Notes under the pieces: generated by a model
The model's database searches: none
Told to the model about the DNA's origin: nothing
Seen by the model: the letters and a program-made list of their open reading frames with translations, nothing else
Made by a program: the position numbers and the translations under genes
Assembly (NCBI RefSeq): GCF_042682045.1
Contig: NZ_JBHUGS010000005.1
Location: 372,001 to 436,000 of the forward strand
Direction: 5' to 3'
Source: Sphingomonas_R arantia
Lineage (GTDB): Bacteria > Pseudomonadota > Alphaproteobacteria > Sphingomonadales > Sphingomonadaceae
DNA: 64,000 bases
Part shown: positions 33,266-41,298 of the stretch, piece after piece
How positions within the stretch are numbered: the stretch's first letter is position 1
How the letters are laid out: each line of letters starts with the position of its first letter

Positions 33266-34798
33266 TTAAAACGTCCCCGGCGTCTTCGGTGCGTCCGGCA
33301 CCACGTCCAGCCCGCGCGCCACGTGGCTCTTGCGGTAGCCATAGGCGAAGTACAGCAGCAGCCCGACCGCGCCCCACACCGGCAGCACCAACTGCGCGTC
33401 GCTCGGCAAGGCGAGGAACAGCCCGACGCAACCCAAGATCGTCAGGATCGCGACCAGCCACACCGCCGGCACGCGGAACGCGCGCTTCACGTTCGGATGC
33501 GTCTTGCGCAGCCGCAGCACCGCGATCGCCACCATCAGGAATGCGAACAGCGTGCCCGCATTGGCGATATCGGCCAGCTTGCCGACCGGCAGGAACGCCG
33601 CGGCCAGAGTCACGCCGATCCCGGTGATCGCGGTGATGATGTGCGGCGTCTTCCACTTCGGATGGATCGTCGACAGCTTTTCGGGCAGCAGCCCGTCGCG
33701 CGACATCACGAAGAACATCCGCGTCTGGCCGAAGATCATGACGAGGATCACCGACGGCAGCGCCAGGAACGCCGCCAGACCGATCAAATTGCCGATCTTC
33801 AGATAGCCGATCTCACGCAGCACGTGCGCCAGCGCTTCCTTCGAACACGCCAGCGGCTCGACACCGGCGGCGGTGATCGTGGCGCAGCGTGCAGCCAGTT
33901 CGGTCGAACCGGGCGCCAGCCACTGGCCAGCCGCGTTCAGCACCGGCTGCGCGCCCAGCGGCGATCCGATCGCGCCGGATGCCACCAGCATGTAGAAGAT
34001 CGTGCAGATCGCGAGGCTGCCGAGCAGGCCCAGCGGCACGTTGCGCTGCGGATTCTTGGTCTCCTCCGCCGCGGTCGACACCGCGTCGAACCCGACATAG
34101 GCGAAGAAGATCGACGCGGCCGCCCCGATCACGCCCGAACCGCCGGCCCCCATCCAGCCCTGCGGGGCGAACGGTTCGAAATTCTCCATCCGCATCACCG
34201 GCAACGCGAGCACGATGAACAGCGTCAGCGCGGTCACCTTGATCCCGACCAGCACCGCGTTCACCTTGGCGCTCTCGCTGGTGCCGATGATCAGCAGGCC
34301 CGTGATCGCCAGCGAGATGATCACCGCCGGCAGGTTGATGATCCCCCCGGCATAAGGCCCAGCGATCAGCGACAACGGCATTTCGACGCCGAACCAGCCG
34401 CGCATCTGCCCGACGAAATAGCCGGACCACCCGACCGCGACCGCACTGGCCGCCACCGCATATTCCAGGACCAGCGCCCACCCGACCGTCCAGGCGAGCA
34501 ACTCGCCCAGCGACGCATAGGTATAGGTATAGGCGGAGCCAGACACCGGCACCATCGATGCCAGTTCGGAATAACACAGTGCCGCAACCGCGCAGACCGC
34601 GCCCGCGATGATGAAGCTGATCATCATGCCGGGGCCTGCCTTCTGCGCGGCCTCCGACGTCAGCACGAAGATGCCGGTCCCGATGATCGCCCCGACACCC
34701 AGCAACGTCAGCTGCAACGCCCCCAGCGATCGGTGCAGCGATTTCCTCTCCGCCGTCGCCAGGATGGCGTCCAGCGACTTAACGCGCCCGAATATCAT
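33266..34798 (-). CDS. APC-family amino acid permease (cationic amino acid transporter type)
   Basis: A 510-residue inner-membrane transporter with about 12 helices. The first helix carries the unwound GVGAIIGTGIFV motif of APC transporters; next come GPGMMISFIIAG, YSELASMVPVSGSAYTY and FFAYVGFDAVSTAAEETKNPQRNVP, all typical of CAT-like (YfnA-type) permeases. It imports an amino acid by proton symport; specificity cannot be read. The loop with two cysteines (AARCATITAAGVEPLACSKEA) is a feature of this bacterial subgroup. It stands alone, with no RBS overlap to neighbours. Confidence 0.92.
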   Translation of the reverse strand: MIFGRVKSLDAILATAERKSLHRSLGALQLTLLGVGAIIGTGIFVLTSEAAQKAGPGMMISFIIAGAVCAVAALCYSELASMVPVSGSAYTYTYASLGELLAWTVGWALVLEYAVAASAVAVGWSGYFVGQMRGWFGVEMPLSLIAGPYAGGIINLPAVIISLAITGLLIIGTSESAKVNAVLVGIKVTALTLFIVLALPVMRMENFEPFAPQGWMGAGGSGVIGAAASIFFAYVGFDAVSTAAEETKNPQRNVPLGLLGSLAICTIFYMLVASGAIGSPLGAQPVLNAAGQWLAPGSTELAARCATITAAGVEPLACSKEALAHVLREIGYLKIGNLIGLAAFLALPSVILVMIFGQTRMFFVMSRDGLLPEKLSTIHPKWKTPHIITAITGIGVTLAAAFLPVGKLADIANAGTLFAFLMVAIAVLRLRKTHPNVKRAFRVPAVWLVAILTILGCVGLFLALPSDAQLVLPVWGAVGLLLYFAYGYRKSHVARGLDVVPDAPKTPGTF

Positions 34799-34913
34799 TC
34801 TGCCCAGTCCCCCATAGCCGGTACGCGCGGCTCATCCGCTCCGGCTGAAAGGGGAAAGACTAACCGCTATTCCGCATCGCGCAATAGGCTAAGCATTGCC
34901 GCGAAAAGCGTGG

Positions 34914-35291
34914 CTATTCGGCCACCATCCGGCCAAGCGCCCGCCCGCCGAACAGGTGGACGTGCAGATGCGGCACCTCCTGCCCGCCATGGCTGCCAAC
35001 ATTGGCCAGCAACCGGTATCCCGGCTCGACCAGCCCCTGTTCCCGCGCCACGGTCGCCACCGCGCGCACGAAGCCGGCAATCTCCGCATCGCCGGCGGTC
35101 GCGGAGAAATCGTCCCACGATACATAGCGCCCCTTGGGGATCACCAGCACATGCACCGGCGCCTGCGGGGCGATGTCGTGGAACGCCAGCGCATGATCGT
35201 CCTCGTACACGCGCTTCGCCGGGATCTCCCCGCGCAGGATCCGCGCGAAGATATTGTCGTCGTCATAGGGCAGCGTCGCATCGATCGGCAT
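34914..35291 (-). CDS. HIT-family nucleotide-binding protein
   Basis: A 125-residue histidine-triad protein with NIFARILRGEIPAKRVYEDD at the N-terminus, HDIAPQAPVHVLVIPKG in the middle and the catalytic triad HLHVHLF near the end. Such proteins hydrolyse AMP-linked or dinucleotide substrates; the E. coli homologue is HinT. ATG 35291 sits 4 bases after hisE, so it is likely the last gene of the histidine operon. Its location next to hisE, which hydrolyses a phosphoribosyl-ATP product, is common in alphaproteobacteria. Confidence 0.92.
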   Translation of the reverse strand: MPIDATLPYDDDNIFARILRGEIPAKRVYEDDHALAFHDIAPQAPVHVLVIPKGRYVSWDDFSATAGDAEIAGFVRAVATVAREQGLVEPGYRLLANVGSHGGQEVPHLHVHLFGGRALGRMVAE

Positions 35292-35295
35292 GGCG

Positions 35296-35616
35296 TCAGT
35301 CCTCTGTGCGGGCAGCTTTCTCGGCAAGGCCGGACAGGCCCTCGCGGCGGTCGAGTTCGGCCATGACCTCGGCGATCGGCACGCCCGCGTCGGCCAGCAG
35401 TACGGCCAGGTGGAAAAGCAGGTCCGCCGCCTCGCCGACCAGTCCGGCGCGGTCGCCCGCAACCGCGGCGATCACCGCTTCGACCGCTTCCTCGCCCACC
35501 TTCTGCGCGATCTTGGGTGTGCCCTTGGCGAACAGCCGCGCGACATAGGACGCGTCGGGGTCGCCCCCGCGGCGGGCGGCGATCGTGGCTTCCAGGCGAG
35601 CGAGCGTCTCGGTCAT
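35296..35616 (-). CDS. hisE: Phosphoribosyl-ATP pyrophosphatase
   Basis: HisE removes pyrophosphate from phosphoribosyl-ATP, the second step of histidine synthesis. The 106-residue protein contains the MazG-like metal-binding helices KVGEEAVEAVIAA and GLVGEAADLLFHLAVLLAD. ATG 35616 overlaps the hisF stop (ATGA), so translation is coupled. Normal length for a stand-alone HisE; no hisI is in this window. Confidence 0.96.
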   Translation of the reverse strand: MTETLARLEATIAARRGGDPDASYVARLFAKGTPKIAQKVGEEAVEAVIAAVAGDRAGLVGEAADLLFHLAVLLADAGVPIAEVMAELDRREGLSGLAEKAARTED

Positions 35617-36407
35617 GCGTCCACCCTCCCCGCCGCGCCCGCACCCGTCAAGCGTCGCACCGGCAACCCCGCGGCCGCCAGCGACGCCCGCGCGTCCGCG
35701 ATCGTATGCTGCCCGAAATGAAAGATCGACGCGGCCAGCACCGCGCTCGCATGACCCTCGACCACGCCGTCGACCAGATGGTCGAGCGTACCCACGCCGC
35801 CGCTGGCGATCACCGGCACGTTGACCGCGTCGGCAATCGTCCGGGTCAGCGCAAGGTCGTATCCGTCGCGCGTCCCGTCGCGGTCCATCGACGTGACGAG
35901 CAGCTCGCCCGCACCCAGCTTGGCCAGCCGCACCGCATGCGCCACCGCGTCGATGCCCGTGCCGCGCCGCCCGCCATGGGTGAAGATCTCCCACCCGTCG
36001 CCCGACCGTCGCGCGTCGATCGACCCGACCACGCACTGCGCGCCGAACCGGTCGGCGATCTCCGCCACCAGTTCGGGCCGCTCCACCGCCGCGCTGTTCA
36101 CCGCGACCTTGTCCGCGCCGGCGAGCAGCAGCGCGCGGGCATCCGCCGCACTGCGCACCCCGCCGCCGACGGTCAGCGGCATGAAACACACCGCCGCCGT
36201 CCGCGCGACGACGTCGAGGATCGTTCCGCGCCCTTCGTGGCTCGCGCCAATATCAAGAAAGCACAGCTCGTCCGCGCCCGCGGCGTCATAGACGCGCGCC
36301 TGCGCCACGGGATCGCCCGCGTCCGCGAGGTCGACGAAATTCACCCCCTTCACCACGCGCCCGTTGGCGACGTCGAGACACGGAATGATGCGCGTGCGGA
36401 CGGTCAT
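35613..36407 (-). CDS. hisF: Imidazole glycerol phosphate synthase, cyclase subunit
   Basis: HisF is the (beta/alpha)8-barrel half of the HisF-HisH complex, making imidazole glycerol phosphate and AICAR from PRFAR and ammonia. The 264-residue protein shows RIIPCLDVANGRVVKGVNF (catalytic Asp11), LTVGGGVRS, DKVAVNSAA, DARRSGDGWEI (second catalytic Asp region) and PVIASGGVGT. It begins MTVRTRIIPCLDV. A 220-base gap with palindromes separates it from hisA, unlike the overlapping genes around it. Confidence 0.97.
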   Translation of the reverse strand: MTVRTRIIPCLDVANGRVVKGVNFVDLADAGDPVAQARVYDAAGADELCFLDIGASHEGRGTILDVVARTAAVCFMPLTVGGGVRSAADARALLLAGADKVAVNSAAVERPELVAEIADRFGAQCVVGSIDARRSGDGWEIFTHGGRRGTGIDAVAHAVRLAKLGAGELLVTSMDRDGTRDGYDLALTRTIADAVNVPVIASGGVGTLDHLVDGVVEGHASAVLAASIFHFGQHTIADARASLAAAGLPVRRLTGAGAAGRVDA

Positions 36408-36415
36408 GACAGAAA

Positions 36416-36533
36416 GCCCTCCCCCCCACGGGGGGAGGGTTGGGTGGGGGGCGTGGCTTGGGCTGACGTAGCCAACCGACGCTCCACCCAGAAAAGCCCC
36501 CCACCCCGGCCCTCCCCCCGTGGGGGGGAGGGA
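36416..36533. repeat. Palindromic repeat, family D, between hisA and hisF
   Basis: CCCTCCCCCCCACGGGGGGAGGG at one end and a matching CCCTCCCCCCGTGGGGGGGAGGG at the other flank about 75 bases. Another facing pair of this CCCCTCCC type is at 41173-41283, and the hairpin at 32870-32899 is similar. It sits inside the his operon. Confidence 0.7.
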
Positions 36534-36549
36534 CCAGAAGACGCTAGCC

Positions 36550-36615
36550 GTACCCCCGCGGAGGCGGGGATCCAGATCGGAGCGCGGAACTGGACCCCCG
36601 CCTGCGCGGGGGTAC
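36550..36615. repeat. Paired palindrome, family B (copy 1)
   Basis: GTACCCCCGCGGAGGCGGGG at the start mirrors CCCCCGCCTGCGCGGGGGTAC at the end, with TCCAG...CTGGA inside. A second copy is at 54671-54738. The layout parallels family A but the arm sequence differs. Confidence 0.8.
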
Positions 36616-36627
36616 GGAGCGGAACCA

Positions 36628-37359
36628 TCACGCCCGCCCGACCCTGAGCGCCTCGCCCAGATCGAGCCGCCCGTCGTACAGCGCGCGCCCGGTGATCACG
36701 CCCTCGATCCCCTCCGACGCCAGCCGCGCCAGCGCGAGCACGTCGCCGATATCGGTCACGCCCCCGCTCGCGATCACCGGGATGCGCGTCTTGCGGGCGA
36801 GCGCCACCGTCGCCTCGATATTACACCCGCGCATCATCCCGTCGCGCCCGACATCGGTGAACAGCAGCGACGCCACCCCCGCATCGCGGAACCGCTCGGC
36901 CATCTCGACCACCGGCACGTCGGAAACGTCTGCCCAGCCGCGCGTCGCGACCATGCCGTCGCGTGCATCCACCGCCACCACGATCCGCCCCGGCAGATCG
37001 CGCGCCGCCGCCCGGACCAGTTCCGGGTCCTCCAGCGCCGCGGTGCCGATCACCACCCGCTCGACACCCAGCGCCAGCCAGCGGTCGATCCCCGCCCGGT
37101 CACGGATGCCGCCACCCAGCTGAACCTTGCCCGGAAACGCCGCGACGATCGCCTCGACCGCCTGCGCATTCACCGCCTTGCCCGCGAACGCGCCGTCGAG
37201 GTCGACGACATGCACCCAGTCCGCCCCCGCCGCAGCGAACGCTTCCGCCTGCTGCGCCGGGTCGTCGCCGTATACCGTGGCGCGGTCCATATCGCCCTCG
37301 GCCAGCCGCACGACCTGGCCCTGCTTCAGGTCGATCGCCGGGAAAATGATGATGCTCAA
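36628..37359 (-). CDS. hisA: Phosphoribosylformimino-5-aminoimidazole carboxamide ribotide isomerase
   Basis: HisA isomerises ProFAR to PRFAR. The 243-residue barrel protein shows FPAIDLKQGQVVRL (catalytic Asp), VHVVDLDGAFAG, LGGGIRD, GTAALEDPEL and the second catalytic region FTDVGRDGMMRG. The start is placed at TTG 37359 because GGAG lies 8 bases before it and TTGA overlaps the hisH stop; a GTG at 37368 would add three residues but has no ribosome site. It is separated from hisF by two palindromic repeats. Confidence 0.95.
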   Translation of the reverse strand: MSIIIFPAIDLKQGQVVRLAEGDMDRATVYGDDPAQQAEAFAAAGADWVHVVDLDGAFAGKAVNAQAVEAIVAAFPGKVQLGGGIRDRAGIDRWLALGVERVVIGTAALEDPELVRAAARDLPGRIVVAVDARDGMVATRGWADVSDVPVVEMAERFRDAGVASLLFTDVGRDGMMRGCNIEATVALARKTRIPVIASGGVTDIGDVLALARLASEGIEGVITGRALYDGRLDLGEALRVGRA

Positions 37360-37967
37360 GGCCGCCACTCCAGAAAACGCGACAGGAACGCCAGCCCGTA
37401 GGACTGGCTCTTTTCAGGATGGAACTGCACGCCGATCACCGTGTCGCGCGCCACGGCGGCGGTGACCGGCCCGCCATGCTGCGTCTTCGCGAGCACGTCG
37501 GCGGCATCGTCCGCATCGAAGCGGTAGCCGTGCAGGAAATACGCCTCGCCCGGGCTCAGCATCGCATGCGGCCGCGCCGGCACGACGTCGTTCCAGCCCA
37601 TGTGCGGCACCCGCGCCGCCGCGCTCGGCACCATCGCCGACACGCTGCCCGGGATCCAACCGAGCCCGGCATGGACGCCGTGCTCCTCGCCCTGCGTCGC
37701 GAGCAGCTGCATCCCCACGCACACGCCCAGGAACGGCACGCCGCGCGTCTGCACCGCCGCCGCCATCGCCTGCTCCATCCCGTCGATCGCGCGCAACGCG
37801 CCGATGCACGCGCCGAACGCGCCGACGCCCGGCAACACGATCCGGTCCGCCGCCGCCACGACATCGGTGTCCGCGGTCACGACCAGATCGTCGCACCCCG
37901 CCGCGCGCAACGCATTCTCCACCGAGCGCAGATTGCCCGCGCCATAATCGATCAGCGCCAGCGTCAC
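37356..37967 (-). CDS. hisH: Imidazole glycerol phosphate synthase, glutaminase subunit
   Basis: HisH hydrolyses glutamine and feeds ammonia to HisF. The 203-residue class I glutaminase has IDYGAGNLRSVENAL, LPGVGAFGACI, the nucleophile GVCVGMQLL (Cys83) and the His-Glu pair FHPEKS. The start is GTG 37967 overlapping the YciI stop. Its own stop overlaps the hisA start. Length is typical. Confidence 0.96.
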   Translation of the reverse strand: MTLALIDYGAGNLRSVENALRAAGCDDLVVTADTDVVAAADRIVLPGVGAFGACIGALRAIDGMEQAMAAAVQTRGVPFLGVCVGMQLLATQGEEHGVHAGLGWIPGSVSAMVPSAAARVPHMGWNDVVPARPHAMLSPGEAYFLHGYRFDADDAADVLAKTQHGGPVTAAVARDTVIGVQFHPEKSQSYGLAFLSRFLEWRP

Positions 37968-38248
37968 GCCTGCAAACCCTCGTACCCGTCGCCGACCATC
38001 GTCGCGCGGAACTCGGTCACGGCGTAGGTCGCCACGCCAGCCGTCGCGAACGGATCGGTCTTCACCAGTTCCTCGATCAGCGTGCGCTCGCCCAGCGCCA
38101 GGATCACGCCGCCGGTCCGCGGGATCTGCCGCCCCGCCGCCACGAACACGCCGGCGGCAAAGCCCTGCTTCAACCACGCGACATGCGCGTCCATCTCGGC
38201 GTCCACCGCCTCCAGCGGCGCCACGTACGTCAGCGTCAGCACGAACAT
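37964..38248 (-). CDS. YciI-like protein within the his operon
   Basis: A 94-residue YciI-fold (ferredoxin-like) protein: MFVLTLTYVAPLEAVDAEMDAHVAWLKQG, then GGVILALGERTLIEELVKTDPFATAGVATYAVTEF. It contains the YciI His-Asp residues proposed to be catalytic in dehalogenase-like members, but no activity is established. ATG 38248 has GGGAG at 8 bases; a TTG two codons earlier is less likely. It is inserted between hisB and hisH, with a stop overlapping the hisH start, so it is co-expressed with histidine synthesis. Confidence 0.85.
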   Translation of the reverse strand: MFVLTLTYVAPLEAVDAEMDAHVAWLKQGFAAGVFVAAGRQIPRTGGVILALGERTLIEELVKTDPFATAGVATYAVTEFRATMVGDGYEGLQA

Positions 38249-38266
38249 CGACAAGTCTCCCAGCGG

Positions 38267-38863
38267 TCAGATGCCGCCCAGCGTACCCTTGGTGCTCGGC
38301 ACCTGATCGGCCTTGCGCGGGTCCACCTCCACCGCGAAGCGCAGCGCGCGCGCCGCCGCCTTGAAGATGCTTTCGACGATATGGTGGTTGTTGCGCCCGT
38401 ATAGCGTCTCGACGTGCAGCGTGATGCCCGCCGTCTGCGCCAGCGAATGGAAGAAATGCTCGAACAGCTCGGTGTCGAAATCGCCGAGCTTGGCCTGCGA
38501 GAACTCCGCCCGCCACACCATGAACGGCCGGCCGGAAATGTCGATCGCGACCCGGCTCAGCGTCTCGTCCATCGGCGCATAGGCGTGGCCGTAACGCTGG
38601 ATGCCCTTGCGGTCGCCCAGCGCGCGGGTCAGCGCCTCGCCGATCGCCAGGCCGGCGTCCTCGGTCGTGTGATGCTGGTCGATGTGCAGGTCGCCGGTCG
38701 CCGCGACGTCGATGTCGATCAGCGAATGGCGCGACAACTGCTCCAGCATATGGTCGAGAAACCCGATGCCGGTGCGGCAGTGATAGATGCCGGTCCCGTC
38801 GAGGTTCAACGTGACGCGGATCTCGGTTTCGCTGGTCTTGCGGTGGACGGTGGCTGTGCGCAT
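38267..38863 (-). CDS. hisB: Imidazoleglycerol-phosphate dehydratase
   Basis: Monofunctional HisB dehydrates imidazole glycerol phosphate. The 198-residue protein contains the paired manganese motifs GFLDHMLEQLSRHS...HHTTEDAGLAIGEAL and HFFHSLAQTAGITLH...NNHHIVESIFKA. First gene of the minus-strand his operon; it has no histidinol phosphatase domain. ATG 38863 begins MRTATVHRKTSETEI. The divergent sspB starts 73 bases away, so a bidirectional promoter lies between them; a CGCTATAGCG palindrome (38869-38878) is adjacent to the start. Confidence 0.97.
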   Translation of the reverse strand: MRTATVHRKTSETEIRVTLNLDGTGIYHCRTGIGFLDHMLEQLSRHSLIDIDVAATGDLHIDQHHTTEDAGLAIGEALTRALGDRKGIQRYGHAYAPMDETLSRVAIDISGRPFMVWRAEFSQAKLGDFDTELFEHFFHSLAQTAGITLHVETLYGRNNHHIVESIFKAAARALRFAVEVDPRKADQVPSTKGTLGGI

Positions 38864-38936
38864 GCCGCCGCTATAGCGCAGCGTCGCCCCCACGCAACGC
38901 TTGACCCCGCCGCGCCCCGCGTTCACCTAGCGAGCC

Positions 38937-39416
38937 ATGACCGAGACCTCGCCCGACAGCCTGATTCCCTATGACGAGATCGTCCAGGAGGCGTTGCGCG
39001 CCGTGGTCGGCCGCGTGCTGGGTGAGGTCGAACGCGGCGGCGGCCTGCCCGGCGAGCATCATTTCTACATCACGTTCAAGACGCATGCGGCCGGCGTCGA
39101 CATCCCGCGCCACCTGATCGAACGATTCCCGGACGAAATGACGATCGTCATCCAGAACCGCTACTGGGACCTGATCGTCCGCCCCGACGAGTTCGAGGTC
39201 GGCCTGTCCTTCAACCAGATCGCCTCGCGCCTGGTCATCCCGTTCGCGGCGATCACCGGCTTCGTCGACCCCGCCGTCAACTTCGCGCTCCAGTTCCAGG
39301 CGCAGGCCGACGACGACGCCGTCGAACAGACCCCAGCCGGCAACGACACCCCGATCGCCGAACCGATCGAAGACGGCAGCAACGTCGTGTCCGTGGACTT
39401 CACGCGGAAGAAATAA
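38937..39416 (+). CDS. sspB: SspB-family ClpXP adaptor
   Basis: A 159-residue protein of the SspB family, which tethers ssrA-tagged and selected substrates to ClpXP. It begins with LIPYDEIVQEALRAVVG, continues with the SspB-fold segments HHFYITFKTHAAGVDIPRHL, FPDEMTIVIQNRYWDL and PFAAITGFVDPAVNFALQF, and ends in an acidic, flexible tail closing with VVSVDFTRKK, the probable ClpX-binding tail. Alphaproteobacterial SspB regulates cell-cycle proteolysis. Divergent from hisB. Confidence 0.9.
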   Translation: MTETSPDSLIPYDEIVQEALRAVVGRVLGEVERGGGLPGEHHFYITFKTHAAGVDIPRHLIERFPDEMTIVIQNRYWDLIVRPDEFEVGLSFNQIASRLVIPFAAITGFVDPAVNFALQFQAQADDDAVEQTPAGNDTPIAEPIEDGSNVVSVDFTRKK

Positions 39417-39468
39417 GGCCGGACTGAAGGGGCAAACTCTTCACGGGGTCTGCGCTCGAGGGAGGCGT

Positions 39469-39489
39469 ATCCCGGACTTGATCCGGGAT
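39469..39489. repeat. Small palindrome (ATCCCGG/CCGGGAT)
   Basis: A 7-bp perfect stem with a 7-base loop (ATCCCGG-acttgat-CCGGGAT), 52 bases after sspB. The sequence around it is a type common in intergenic repeats of alphaproteobacteria, but only one copy is in this window. Confidence 0.5.
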
Positions 39490-39590
39490 CCAGGGTCACA
39501 AGGACCGCCGCCCGACCGTTCGGCTCCCGCGCCGTGGCGCCCGTCACGTCATAAAATGCAACCCAAGCCGCCCCCGCGCGCTTGTCCGTC

Positions 39591-40982
39591 ATGACCAGCC
39601 AGACCCGCACCGAAACCGACAGCTTCGGCCCGCTCGAAGTTCACGCCGACCGCTACTGGGGTGCCCAGACCGAGCGATCGATCGCCAACTTCCCGTTCGG
39701 CGCGCAGGAACGCATGCCGATCGGCATCGTCCACGGCCTCGCGCTGGTGAAGCAGGCCGCCGCCCGCGTGAACCGGCTTCACGGCCTCGACGCAAAGGTC
39801 GCTGATGCGATCGAATCCGCCGCGGCCGAGATCGTCGCCGGCAAGCTCGACCAGGAATTCCCGCTCGTCATCTGGCAGACGGGTTCCGGCACGCAGTCGA
39901 ACATGAACGTCAACGAGGTGATCGCCGGCCGCGCCAACGAGGTGCTCACCGGCACCCGCGGCGGCAAGAGCCCGGTCCACCCGAACGACCACGTCAACCA
40001 GGGCCAGTCGTCGAACGACAGCTTCCCGACCGCGCTTCACATCGCCGCGGCGCGCGCAGTCCACGACGCACTGCTTCCCGCCCTCCGCGCGCTGCACGCC
40101 GAACTGTCGGGCAAGGCGCAGGCGTGGGACGCGATCGTCAAGATCGGCCGCACGCATCTCCAGGACGCGACCCCGCTCACGCTCGGCGACGAATTTTCGG
40201 GCTATGCGCAGCAGATCGCCGACGGCATCGCGCGCATCGAAGGCGTCCAGCCGCGGCTCTACCGCCTTGCGCAGGGCGGCACCGCGGTCGGCACCGGGCT
40301 CAACGCACCGGCCAATTTCGGTCCCGCAGTCGCGGCGGAGCTCGCGGAACTGACCGGCCTGCCGTTCGAAACCGCTCCGAACAAGTTCGAGGCGCTCGCC
40401 AGCCACGACACGCTCGTCGAGCTGTCCGGTGTGCTGAGCGTGCTCGCGGTGTCGCTGTCGAAGATCGCCAACGACATCCGCCTGCTCGGCTCCGGCCCGC
40501 GCTGCGGCCTGGGCGAACTGCACCTGCCCGAGAACGAGCCCGGCAGTTCGATCATGCCCGGCAAGGTCAACCCGACGCAGTGCGAGATGCTGACGATGGT
40601 CGCCGCCCAGGTGATGGGCAACCACATGGCCGCCACGATCGGCGGGCTCCAGGGTCATCTCGAACTCAACGTCTTCAAGCCACTGATCGGCGCCGCCGTC
40701 TTGCGCTCGATCGACCTGCTCAGCGTCGGCATGGACAGTTTCCGCCTCCGCGCGCTCGAAGGTCTCGAACCCGATCGCGACCGCATCGCCGCGCTGCTCG
40801 ACCGTTCGCTCATGCTGGTCACCGCACTCGCCCCCGAGATCGGCTACGACAACGCCGCCAAGATCGCCAAGACCGCGCATCACGAGGGCCAGACCTTGCG
40901 CGAGGCTGCGCTGGCGTCGGGGCTGGTCGATGCGGAAACGTTCGACCGCGTCGTGCGGGCGGAGACGATGCTGGGGCGGTAA
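39591..40982 (+). CDS. fumC: Fumarate hydratase, class II
   Basis: FumC hydrates fumarate to malate in the citric-acid cycle without an iron-sulfur cluster. The 463-residue protein has WQTGSGTQSNMNVNEV, HPNDHVNQGQSSNDSFPT, GRTHLQDATPLTLG, GGTAVGTGLN and the signature GSSIMPGKVNPTQCE. ATG 39591 was preferred over a TTG three codons upstream. It is monocistronic: a 316-base gap of repeats follows and a peptidase gene converges on it. Confidence 0.97.
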   Translation: MTSQTRTETDSFGPLEVHADRYWGAQTERSIANFPFGAQERMPIGIVHGLALVKQAAARVNRLHGLDAKVADAIESAAAEIVAGKLDQEFPLVIWQTGSGTQSNMNVNEVIAGRANEVLTGTRGGKSPVHPNDHVNQGQSSNDSFPTALHIAAARAVHDALLPALRALHAELSGKAQAWDAIVKIGRTHLQDATPLTLGDEFSGYAQQIADGIARIEGVQPRLYRLAQGGTAVGTGLNAPANFGPAVAAELAELTGLPFETAPNKFEALASHDTLVELSGVLSVLAVSLSKIANDIRLLGSGPRCGLGELHLPENEPGSSIMPGKVNPTQCEMLTMVAAQVMGNHMAATIGGLQGHLELNVFKPLIGAAVLRSIDLLSVGMDSFRLRALEGLEPDRDRIAALLDRSLMLVTALAPEIGYDNAAKIAKTAHHEGQTLREAALASGLVDAETFDRVVRAETMLGR

Positions 40983-41047
40983 TTGACCCGGCGAGGGACT
41001 GCCCTGGCCGACATCACTGTCCGCCTTATCCGGCCTCACCCCAAACC

Positions 41048-41132
41048 TTCATCCCGGCGAAGGCCGGGATCGCCCTACGGTGAAGCGCTCATCCCCAGCC
41101 CAAGGGAGATCCCGGCTTTCGCCGGGATAACG
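41048..41132. repeat. Paired palindrome, family A (copy 4)
   Basis: An 85-base facing pair in the 316-base gap 40983-41298 between fumC and the M3 peptidase gene. Together with the adjacent family D pair it fills most of the gap; no gene is visible there. Confidence 0.85.
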
Positions 41133-41172
41133 GTCGCGGTGAACGCAAGGTCGCCGCGAACGGGACAGTAAG

Positions 41173-41283
41173 CCCCTCTCCTTTAGGGGAGGGGTTGGGG
41201 TGGGGCTGACCGCTTCAACCAAACAGCGTTGCAGGGGAGGCGAGGTAGCCCCCACCCCAACCCCTCCCCTGAAGGAGAGGGGC
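41173..41283. repeat. Paired palindrome, family D (copy between fumC and peptidase)
   Basis: CCCCTCTCCTTTAGGGGAGG and its facing counterpart with CCCTCCCCTGAAGGAGAGGGG flank a 40-base spacer. Each arm also forms its own hairpin. It lies 15 bases from the peptidase stop and may end transcripts from both sides. Confidence 0.75.
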
Positions 41284-41298
41284 TAAGAGAGAAGCAGC

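Noticed and set aside
36520..37401. A 293-residue plus-strand frame over hisA
   Set aside because: A shadow of hisA running through the family B repeat; no motif or ribosome site supports it.
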